From the NCBI RefSeq assembly GCF_000620625.1, contig NZ_JIAW01000020.1:62001-126000 (forward strand): a DNA stretch of 64,000 nt, given 5' to 3'. The position numbers and the translations under genes are program-made. Below are positions 36,541 through 43,945 of this stretch, piece after piece (position 1 is the stretch's first letter; the number at the start of each line of letters is the position of its first letter). The notes under the pieces are model-generated. The model was not told the DNA's origin. It searched no databases and was given only the letters and a program-made list of their open reading frames with translations. This stretch comes from Mycobacterium sp. URHB0044 (GTDB lineage: Bacteria > Actinomycetota > Actinomycetes > Mycobacteriales > Mycobacteriaceae).

Positions 36541-38708
36541 GCGTGCTCGACGGCTTCTTCTCCACGTGGTCGAACGCGAAGGCCACCTTCGGTGAGGGCA
36601 CCCCGCAAACCGGTGATCAGTTCGATGGCAGCCCCGCACTCAGTGAGGCGCAGTCCACACTCGATTCGGCGGCGCCCGGGTCGTGGTGGACCGGTGGCGC
36701 GGCGTCCGCCTATGGAGCGGCGAATACCAACCATCAGCGGGTGATCGGCGAGATCGGCGCGCTGGACAAGACCCTCGCCGCCCAGGTCAACAAATCCGCC
36801 GAGGTGGTCGCGAACGGCCGCACCCAACTCGACGCCGTGCGGCAGTGGGTCGTCGACGCCGCAGCGAGCGTTCCGCCCGGCAAGAACCGCGACCAGCTGC
36901 TGCTGCCGATCGCGAATAAGGGCGTCGGTGACGTCATGGGCATCGTCCAGAAGACCAACAGCGAGCTCGGGACTATCGGCAACACGATCCAGGGCCTAAC
37001 GGGCAAGTACGACAAGCTCGCCGGTGAGACGTTCACGCCGAAGGAGGACAAGCCGGAGATTCAGGGCGTCAAGGGTGACGAGGAGAATAAGGACGAGGCC
37101 GAGAAGCGCGCCGAGGAAGACGTCAAGAAGACGCTAGCGGGCGATCCGGCGGCTGCCGCACGCGTCGATGAGGTCCTACGCGGAGTCAAACCCTACGAGA
37201 CCTTGTCCCCAGAGGAAGCGGCCTATCTGCACCAGATGCAGGTGCAGCAGAAGGACATGTCCATCCAGGACATTCACGCCGCAGAGCAGAAATTGGGCGA
37301 TCACAAGAACGTGATCGGCGACTCGTGGCAATTGATGAGCAACGACGACGTCAAATACGACGATCCCGACCACCCTGGACAGCAGATCACCGGAAGTCGC
37401 GACCAACTTCCCGAACACGTCAAGACCATGATGACGCTGGGAACCATCGCGGACGATTTCAACCGGACGGGCGAGACCGAGGTCAGGGACATGTCGCAGA
37501 TCCTCAAGGACGGCAGGGTCGAACTGCAGACCGGCACAGAAGTCGACCGCGGGATGATCGAACTGTCAGATCGGTTGATGGACAACCCATCCCCCACCAA
37601 CGAGCAAGCAGTTCGCGACATCTTTGATTCCGCGGGACGCGACCATCAGATCATTACCGACCAGCTGCTCGGACGGAATGAGGGTGGCCGGGACGGCTTC
37701 CTCGAGGACATCAATTCAATGGACTGGCGCGACGACGGCAAGTCGGCAGGCAACCTCTTCAATTGGACAAACGAAGCGGTAGGGACTCCGGAGGCCGGTA
37801 TCGCCTCACAAGCGGCCGAGCAGTACGCGGAATACATCGGCAAGCATCCGGAACTGCTTCACATGCCCGGCCTCGGCGCCGATCAGACCCTAGGTCAATA
37901 CAATCCCGAGCTTGTCAAGGCCTACGCTCACGGTCTCACCCCGTACATGGCGGACATTGCAAGCGTCAGTGGTGGCGCTGCCGACGATTTCGAACCGCTC
38001 GAGTCCGATTCCACGCGTCCCCTTGCCAAGAACATCTTCGCCGTACTGGGAACCGACGTCGCCGCATATCGCGAGTTCAATACGGCGGCCAACAAACTCG
38101 CGCTCGAAAACAGCTACGAGTGGGCGAACGCCGTAAAGGACCACGAACAGGTATTCGCCAATGACGAGAGAATGAGTGCAGCAGCGACACTGAAGGGACT
38201 CATCGATCACGGCACCGCAGAAGGCTTGGCGGCCATAGGCATGCATCAAGATCAAATGATTGATCTGAAGAAATCTGTATACAGCGAAGCCGTGGGTGCC
38301 TTGTCCGCGGCCGGGGGCCCCTACGGCAAGGCCATCGGCATGTTCGGCGGCGCCCTCGGGGACAGCTTCTTTGGCAACGGCTCTGACATTTCCGGAGACG
38401 TGAAACCAATGTTCGCAGACGAGTCAGCACGTTTCGCGACCAACGCGCTCCTGGCGGTCGGTGTCGACGTTCCGGGAACCGACAAGTACCTAGTCCCGAA
38501 TAAGGACATGTTCGGCAACGTCATCTTGGATGAGGCCGGACAACCCACGACTCGCCTCGGCAACCTCGCGGAACTCCGGAAGATCAACCTCAGCATGACC
38601 GACGACGCGTACGGAGGCCTCCTGAATCAAAAGATCGAGGAGATCGTTGGCGTCGGCCGCAATCCCGCTGGCCCGTTCGGGGATCAGTATGAGGACGTCA
38701 CGCGGTGA
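36537..38708 (+). CDS. Type VII secretion substrate-like protein (EspA/EspE-like N-terminus)
   Basis: 723 residues from GTG 36537. Residues about 1-130 form a helical region with SWWTGGAASAYGAANTNHQ (W-x-G-like turn) and a second helix ending NGRTQLDAVRQWVVDAA, as in EspA/EspE-family effectors. A charged linker (about 160-205, Glu/Lys-rich) and a large helical C-terminal region follow, with no catalytic motif I recognise. No signal peptide. Base composition (more A/T at third positions) differs from the flanks, and M. tuberculosis has no gene here. The lipoprotein gene overlaps its stop as GTGA. No strict YxxxD/E export signal was found. Toxin function is possible but unproven. Confidence 0.7.
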   Translation: MSVLDGFFSTWSNAKATFGEGTPQTGDQFDGSPALSEAQSTLDSAAPGSWWTGGAASAYGAANTNHQRVIGEIGALDKTLAAQVNKSAEVVANGRTQLDAVRQWVVDAAASVPPGKNRDQLLLPIANKGVGDVMGIVQKTNSELGTIGNTIQGLTGKYDKLAGETFTPKEDKPEIQGVKGDEENKDEAEKRAEEDVKKTLAGDPAAAARVDEVLRGVKPYETLSPEEAAYLHQMQVQQKDMSIQDIHAAEQKLGDHKNVIGDSWQLMSNDDVKYDDPDHPGQQITGSRDQLPEHVKTMMTLGTIADDFNRTGETEVRDMSQILKDGRVELQTGTEVDRGMIELSDRLMDNPSPTNEQAVRDIFDSAGRDHQIITDQLLGRNEGGRDGFLEDINSMDWRDDGKSAGNLFNWTNEAVGTPEAGIASQAAEQYAEYIGKHPELLHMPGLGADQTLGQYNPELVKAYAHGLTPYMADIASVSGGAADDFEPLESDSTRPLAKNIFAVLGTDVAAYREFNTAANKLALENSYEWANAVKDHEQVFANDERMSAAATLKGLIDHGTAEGLAAIGMHQDQMIDLKKSVYSEAVGALSAAGGPYGKAIGMFGGALGDSFFGNGSDISGDVKPMFADESARFATNALLAVGVDVPGTDKYLVPNKDMFGNVILDEAGQPTTRLGNLAELRKINLSMTDDAYGGLLNQKIEEIVGVGRNPAGPFGDQYEDVTR

Positions 38709-39520
38709 TCGGTCGCGCGGGCCTGAGCCTGTTAGCAACGGTCGCGATCGCCGTTTCGTCGGCCGCGTGTACCTCCAGAGGCGACGCGGCGAGCATCGAT
38801 CGTTCGAGCGGTCCTTTGGCGGAGCAGAGCTACCAATGGTCCGCGGGCCCCGACGTCGATCTCACAGCAGGGCCTGCAGTCCCCATCCGCGCTTATATCG
38901 AGTCGAGGCTGGATGCTCAGACGATGGGCAATCTCGACTACGCATATCCCGGCTTCGATCGAGCTGTAGCCCCGGTGACCGACGACGACCGTGGTGACAT
39001 CCTGAAGAACAATCTGCGACCGGACGTCGACCGCGGACCAGTCGAGAAGCCACCGGTAGGTGACAACCTCTTCAGAATTCAAGTCGTGACCCGTGCCGGC
39101 GCGACGGCCACTGCCACGCTCTGCAACTACCGCTATCGCACGGCGCTCGAAAACGACAACGGGTCCTTCTCCAGTGTCGCAAGCACTTTCCGCAACGACG
39201 ACGGCATCGACGCCATGCGTCTCACACTTACTGCGCCGTCGAACGGGGAAAGTCAGCTGCCCCGACAAGCTGGCCCTGCAGTCGCGCCGACAGTCGACGT
39301 CTTCGGGTCTTGGCAGATCAGCAGCTTTCTTACTTCGTGGTTTGATTCGGACTCGCAATTCGCGGCAGCGTGGCCGACGTACGAGGCCGACTTAGCGAAG
39401 TGCGTAGCCGAAGCCCCTGATCCACCGGACCGACGAGCGTTCCTCATCGACGGCCAGCATCCGCGGAGCGCCTTTCCCACGTCTCCCCCAATGCCCGGCT
39501 GGCCGGAACCATCCAAGTAA
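38705..39520 (+). CDS. Lipoprotein, partner of the secretion substrate-like protein
   Basis: 271 residues. A signal peptide ends in SSAAC with the lipidated Cys at residue 22. The mature part has no recognisable domain; it includes a nuclear-transport-factor-like or beta-rich middle (FRIQVVTRAGATATATLCNYRYRTAL) and a Pro-rich C-terminus. GTG at 38705 overlaps the upstream stop (GTGA), so the two proteins are made together. It could be an anchor, chaperone or immunity partner of the substrate; the sequence does not decide. Confidence 0.75.
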   Translation: MIGRAGLSLLATVAIAVSSAACTSRGDAASIDRSSGPLAEQSYQWSAGPDVDLTAGPAVPIRAYIESRLDAQTMGNLDYAYPGFDRAVAPVTDDDRGDILKNNLRPDVDRGPVEKPPVGDNLFRIQVVTRAGATATATLCNYRYRTALENDNGSFSSVASTFRNDDGIDAMRLTLTAPSNGESQLPRQAGPAVAPTVDVFGSWQISSFLTSWFDSDSQFAAAWPTYEADLAKCVAEAPDPPDRRAFLIDGQHPRSAFPTSPPMPGWPEPSK

Positions 39521-39544
39521 CAATGTCGTGCCAAACTACTAAGC

Positions 39545-39913
39545 ATGCCTAACTTACGTGACGAGGGTCTGCAGGTCTTCCGCGAGTTGCTGCCCGGGAC
39601 ACTTCCCGACGGCGACGTCGACTTCGGCAGTGGCTTCGCCTCCGAGCTGATGGAAATGGGCGTCGAGAGCGTGTTCGGCAGGCTCTGGGCACGCGACGGG
39701 CTGACTCGGCGCGACCGCAGCCTCGTCACGCTCGGCATCCTCATCGCGCTGCGGGCCACCGACGAGTTGAAGTCCCACTTCCAGATCGCCCGCAACAACG
39801 GCTTGACCGACGACGAACTCGCCGAGGTCATCTACCACGCCAGCGGCTACGCGGGCTTCCCCGCGGCGAACACCGCGAAGAACGTGGCGGTCGAGGCGCT
39901 CGGCACGAAGTGA
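39545..39913 (+). CDS. Carboxymuconolactone decarboxylase family protein
   Basis: 122 residues from ATG 39545, an all-alpha AhpD/CMD-like fold: WARDGLTRRDRSLVTLGILIALRATDELKSH region, then ARNNGLTDDELAEVIYHASGYAGFPAA. It lacks the CxxC of AhpD, so it is more like 4-carboxymuconolactone decarboxylase (PcaC) or related proteins of unknown activity. The alpha/beta hydrolase gene follows 37 bases later in the same direction. Confidence 0.88.
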   Translation: MPNLRDEGLQVFRELLPGTLPDGDVDFGSGFASELMEMGVESVFGRLWARDGLTRRDRSLVTLGILIALRATDELKSHFQIARNNGLTDDELAEVIYHASGYAGFPAANTAKNVAVEALGTK

Positions 39914-39950
39914 CCGTTTAGCGCTGCGCCACAGGGGCAATGGCTCAGAT

Positions 39951-40829
39951 GTGCCCCTCGCGCCGATACGCCATCTGAGAGCCACCGTCGATGGAATCGA
40001 CACCTTCTATCGGGAAGCCGGACCAGCCGACGGTCCCGTCGTGCTTCTGCCGCACGGCTATCCGGCATCCTCGTACGTGTACCGCAACCTCATGGCCGCG
40101 CTCGGCGGGCGATACCGCCTCGTCGCCCCCGACCTACCCGGATTTGGTTACAGCGCAACGCCTTCGCCATCGGACTTCGGCTACACCTTCGACGCGTACG
40201 CCGCATTCCTGCAGTCGTTCGTCGACGGGCTGAAGTTGGACCGCTACGTCATCTGGCTGCACGACTACGGTTCGCAGTTCGGCTTCCGTCTCGCCCTGCA
40301 CGCACCCGAGCGCGTCGCCGGCCTCGTCATCCAGAACGGTGACATCTACGAGGATGCCTTCGGCCCCAAGTACGACTTCCTCAAGGAGTCGTGGAACAAC
40401 CCGGGCCCCGACGCCCGCCGCAAGATCGCCGAGCACGTCACGCTGAGGGGCTTCGAAAGCGAGTTCCGCGGCGAGCTGCCCGACGACGTCGCCGACCGCA
40501 TCAGCCCCGACCTGTGGACGCTGCACTGGACGCTGATGTCGACGCCGGAGCGCATCGCCAACCTCATCCACCTGCTGGAGGACCAGCCGAACACCCTCGA
40601 GTGGTTCGGCAAGGAGCAGGCCTACCTCCGCGAGCACCAACCGCCAACGCTGATCGTGTGGGGACCCCACGACGCCTACATGCCCGAGAAGTCGGCGCAG
40701 GCCTACCGTCGCGACCTTCCCAACGCCCCGATCCACCTACTCGGTGGCGGGCACTGGCTGCTGGAAACGCATCTCGACGAAGTCGTGCCGTTGGTCGACG
40801 ACTTCCTGTCGACGGTGTACGCACGGTGA
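39951..40829 (+). CDS. Alpha/beta hydrolase, epoxide hydrolase/haloalkane dehalogenase-like
   Basis: 292 residues from GTG 39951. Oxyanion motif LLPHGYPASS (HGxP), nucleophile elbow with Asp in WLHDYGSQFG and catalytic His in GGGHWLLETH. An Asp nucleophile points to the epoxide hydrolase/haloacetate or haloalkane dehalogenase branch, not an esterase. Start supported only by length and family alignment. Physiological substrate unknown. Confidence 0.86.
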   Translation: MPLAPIRHLRATVDGIDTFYREAGPADGPVVLLPHGYPASSYVYRNLMAALGGRYRLVAPDLPGFGYSATPSPSDFGYTFDAYAAFLQSFVDGLKLDRYVIWLHDYGSQFGFRLALHAPERVAGLVIQNGDIYEDAFGPKYDFLKESWNNPGPDARRKIAEHVTLRGFESEFRGELPDDVADRISPDLWTLHWTLMSTPERIANLIHLLEDQPNTLEWFGKEQAYLREHQPPTLIVWGPHDAYMPEKSAQAYRRDLPNAPIHLLGGGHWLLETHLDEVVPLVDDFLSTVYAR

Positions 40830-40918
40830 AACCGCCTCGAAGGTGCGAAGAGTGTTCACCGATCGCGGCGTGTCGTGCAGCAGACGCGCACGCACGCGCA
40901 AGGGAAGAGGGAAGTGAG

Positions 40919-40991
40919 AGCCGCCTAGGAGAATCGAACTCCTGACCTTCTCATTACGAGTGAGACGCTCTACCGACTGAGCTAAGGCGGC
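40919..40991 (-). tRNA. tRNA-Thr (anticodon CGU)
   Basis: Read on the minus strand, the acceptor arms GCCGCCT and AGGCGGC pair perfectly. The D-arm contains AGCTCAGTCGGTAGAGC, the anticodon stem is TCTCA/TGAGA around loop CTCGTAA (anticodon CGT), and the T-arm has GTTCGATTC. CCA is not encoded. Reads the threonine codon ACG, common in this GC-rich genome. The same tRNA lies beside the holB gene in M. tuberculosis. Confidence 0.96.
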
Positions 40992-41057
40992 GTGCCCGCG
41001 CCTGAGTGCGGGCGGGACGAGTCTACGGCAGGCCTAGGCGCGCGCCCAAGTTGCCGG

Positions 41058-42269
41058 CTATGAGCGACGCAGGGCCTGCCCCAGGGTCGCGACCATGGCG
41101 TCGACCGCGAACTTCGGCTTCACGTTGACGGCGAGCGCCTCCCGGCACTCCAGCACCGCCTCGATGCACCGCAGCAGCCGGTCCGGTGGCACCACCGCCG
41201 CCATCGAGGCGACCTTGTCGGCCATGTCGGGATGGTTGGGCTGCACCTGCCCGGCACCCGCCGAGACCAGCAGCGCGTCGCGGAAGTAGGTGGCCAGATC
41301 GATCAGCGCGCGGTCGAGGGCGTCGCGGGACGCCCTGGTGTGGCGTGATTTCTGTCTCTTCTCAAGGTCTTTCAACGCGCCCGTCGCGCCGCGCAGCGCA
41401 CCGGCGGTGCCCTTGCCCGTGCCGCCGGCACCGAGGGCGGTGCGGAGCTCCTCGGTCTCGCTTTCGTTGCGGTCGCCGGTCAGCGCCTTGGCCTCGGCCT
41501 CGGCGGTGGCAACCAGCTCCTCGGCCGCGGCGTAGGCCCGGGACGGCGTCGCCGCGTCGCGCGCCAGGCCCAGCGCCCGCTCCCTGCGCGTCCGCGCCTG
41601 CTCGTCGGTCGCGAGCCGTCGCGCCCGGCCCACGTGACCCCCGCTGACCGACGCCGCCCACCGGGCGTCCGCTTCCGACAGGCCGTCGGTGTCGACGAGC
41701 ACCTGCGCGATCGCGTCCACTCGGGGCGTTACCAACGCGACGTGCCGGCAGCGCGACCGCAGGGTGATCGAGATGTCCTCCGGATCCACCGACGGCGCAC
41801 ACAGCAGGAACACCGTCGAGGGTGGCGGCTCCTCGACCACCTTGAGCAGCGCATTCGCCGCGCCCTCGGTCAACCGGTCGGCGTCTTCGACCAACACGAT
41901 CTGCCAGCGCCCGGTGCCCGGCCGGCGCGAGGCGATCTGCACGATGTTGCGCATCTCGCCCACCCCGATCGAGAGGCCCTCGGGAATGATGCGCCGCACG
42001 TCGCCGTGAGTGCCTGCCATGGTCGTCGTGCAGGCGCGGCACTCCCCACAGCCCGGCACGCCGTCCGACGTGCATTGCAGCGCCGCCGCGAAGCACAGCG
42101 CGGCAATCGAACGTCCCGACCCCGGCGGGCCCGTGATCAACCAGGCGTGCGTCATGATCCCGGTAGCCATGGCACTGTGAGTGGAATCACCGCGGGCCGC
42201 CGTCGCCGCGGCCACCAACTCCGCTTCGACGGCGTCCTGGCCCACCAGACGCGAGAACACACCGCTCAT
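41058..42269 (-). CDS. holB: DNA polymerase III subunit delta'
   Basis: 403 residues. Clamp-loader subunit of the AAA+ fold. The P-loop is degenerate (GPPGSGRSIAA, with Arg in place of the Walker A Lys), as expected for a non-hydrolysing delta' subunit. A zinc module GCGECRAC, the ADRLTEGAANALLKVVEEPP segment and the sensor LRSRCRHVALVTP are present. ATG at 42269. Corresponds to Rv3644c and is divergent from the adenylate cyclase gene. Confidence 0.94.
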   Translation of the reverse strand: MSGVFSRLVGQDAVEAELVAAATAARGDSTHSAMATGIMTHAWLITGPPGSGRSIAALCFAAALQCTSDGVPGCGECRACTTTMAGTHGDVRRIIPEGLSIGVGEMRNIVQIASRRPGTGRWQIVLVEDADRLTEGAANALLKVVEEPPPSTVFLLCAPSVDPEDISITLRSRCRHVALVTPRVDAIAQVLVDTDGLSEADARWAASVSGGHVGRARRLATDEQARTRRERALGLARDAATPSRAYAAAEELVATAEAEAKALTGDRNESETEELRTALGAGGTGKGTAGALRGATGALKDLEKRQKSRHTRASRDALDRALIDLATYFRDALLVSAGAGQVQPNHPDMADKVASMAAVVPPDRLLRCIEAVLECREALAVNVKPKFAVDAMVATLGQALRRS

Positions 42270-42352
42270 CGGGACTCAACACTAGTGGCGAACCCGACAC
42301 GACCTTTCAGACAGCGGCGCTAAGCGTCGCCGTCTCCCGATACGGTTGTGTG

Positions 42353-43945
42353 GTGACCGAAGCGATACCGATTGGGCGAATCAGCGCATTCGTCCGTTGG
42401 GTCGCGCGTACGCCGTGGCCGGTGTTCACCCTCGGCATGGTGCAGTCCGACATCATCGGGGCGCTGTTCGTCCTGGGCTTCCTGCGCTTCGGGTTGCCAC
42501 CGGAGGACCGCATCCAGCTGCAGGACCTGCCCGCGTTCAACCTGGCCATGTTCCTCGGCTACCTGTTCGTCTCCTTCACCGTCCTGGCGTGGCTGAGCCT
42601 GCGCCTGCTGCTGCCGGTGATTCGCTGGCAGCGCCGCGACACGCTGCTGCGCGACGGCGACCCGGCACTCACCGAGTTGGCCAGGGCCCGGGCGCTGAAG
42701 ATGCCCTTCTACCGGTCGGTGATCAACGTCGCGAACTGGTGCCTTGGCGGCGTCGTGTTCATCGTCGCTAGCTGGCCGGTCGCCAGCCGCTCGGCGCCGG
42801 TCGTCGCGGTGGCAGTCGGGCTGGGAGCTACCGCCACGGCGATCATCGGCTACCTGCAGTCCGAGCGCGTGCTGCGCCCGGTCGCGGTCGCGGCGCTGCG
42901 AGGCGGCGTGCCCGAGGGCTTCCGGGCGCCCGGCGTCATCCAGCGCCAGGTGCTGACGTGGGTGCTGTCCACCGGCGTGCCGATCCTGACCATCGTGCTG
43001 GCGCTGGTGGCCAGCAAGTTCGAGATCCTGACCGCACCGGCCGAACGCCTCAACACGCCCATCCTGCTGCTGGCCATCGCCGCGCTGGTGATCGGGCTGG
43101 CGGGCACGGTGCTCGTCGCCATGTCCATCGCCGACCCGCTGCGCCAGCTGCGCTGGGCGCTGGGTGAGGTGCAGCGCGGCAACTACAACGCCCACATGCA
43201 GATCTACGACGCGAGCGAGCTCGGGTTGCTGCAGGCCGGGTTCAACGACATGGTCCGCGACCTCGCCGAGCGGCAACGCCTGCGGGACCTGTTCGGCCGC
43301 TACGTCGGTGAGGACGTCGCGCGTCGCGCGCTCGAGCGCGGAACCGAACTCGGCGGCCAGGAGCGCGACGTCGCCGTGCTGTTCGTCGACCTGGTTGGCT
43401 CGACGCAACTCGCGTCGAAGATCCCGGCGTCCGAGGTGGTGAACCTGCTCAACGAGTTCTTCCGCGTCATCGTCGACACCGTCAACCGGCACGGCGGATT
43501 CGTCAACAAGTTCCAGGGTGACGCGGCGCTCGCCATCTTCGGGGCGCCCATCGAGCACCCGGACGCGTCGGGCGCCGCGCTGGCGGCTTCACGCGAGCTG
43601 CACGACGAACTGATCGAGGTGTTGGGCCAGACGGAGTTCGGCATCGGCGTCTCCGCGGGCCGTGCCATCGCCGGGCACATCGGCGCGCAGGCTCGCTTCG
43701 AGTACACCGTGATCGGAGACCCGGTCAACGAGGCCGCCCGACTGACGGAGCTGGCCAAACTGGAGCAGGGCCACGTGCTCGCGTCCGCGATCGCAGTCAG
43801 CGGCGCGCTGGATGCCGAAGCGCTGTGCTGGGACGTCGGCGAGATCGTCGAACTGCGCGGCCGCATCGCCCCCACCCAGTTGGCGCGGCCGGTGAATCTC
43901 GTTTCGCCCGACCGGGTTCCGAGCGAGTTGCAGCGCGAGAGCTAG
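42353..43945 (+). CDS. Membrane class III adenylate cyclase with HAMP domain (Rv3645-like)
   Basis: About 530 residues from GTG 42353 (an adjacent GTG at 42350 is equally possible). Six membrane segments (about 15-240), a HAMP linker (about 255-305), and a class III cyclase domain (about 337-516) with the metal-binding Asp in VAVLFVDLVGSTQL and the second in NKFQGDAALAIFGAP. A TANNNT hexamer (42341-42346) lies six bases upstream of the GTG, so the mRNA may be leaderless. The Rv3645 cyclase is a major cAMP source in M. tuberculosis. Confidence 0.93.
   Translation: MTEAIPIGRISAFVRWVARTPWPVFTLGMVQSDIIGALFVLGFLRFGLPPEDRIQLQDLPAFNLAMFLGYLFVSFTVLAWLSLRLLLPVIRWQRRDTLLRDGDPALTELARARALKMPFYRSVINVANWCLGGVVFIVASWPVASRSAPVVAVAVGLGATATAIIGYLQSERVLRPVAVAALRGGVPEGFRAPGVIQRQVLTWVLSTGVPILTIVLALVASKFEILTAPAERLNTPILLLAIAALVIGLAGTVLVAMSIADPLRQLRWALGEVQRGNYNAHMQIYDASELGLLQAGFNDMVRDLAERQRLRDLFGRYVGEDVARRALERGTELGGQERDVAVLFVDLVGSTQLASKIPASEVVNLLNEFFRVIVDTVNRHGGFVNKFQGDAALAIFGAPIEHPDASGAALAASRELHDELIEVLGQTEFGIGVSAGRAIAGHIGAQARFEYTVIGDPVNEAARLTELAKLEQGHVLASAIAVSGALDAEALCWDVGEIVELRGRIAPTQLARPVNLVSPDRVPSELQRES

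Noticed and set aside
33721..36639. A 972-residue minus-strand frame through the galE-like gene and its upstream neighbour
   Set aside because: Only the part to 34656 has the epimerase motifs; the rest is antisense to the Rv3635-like gene and has Arg/His/Gln-rich shadow composition.
41058..42269. Calling the holB gene defective because of the altered Walker A
   Set aside because: Delta' subunits normally lack a working P-loop; the Arg replacement is expected.
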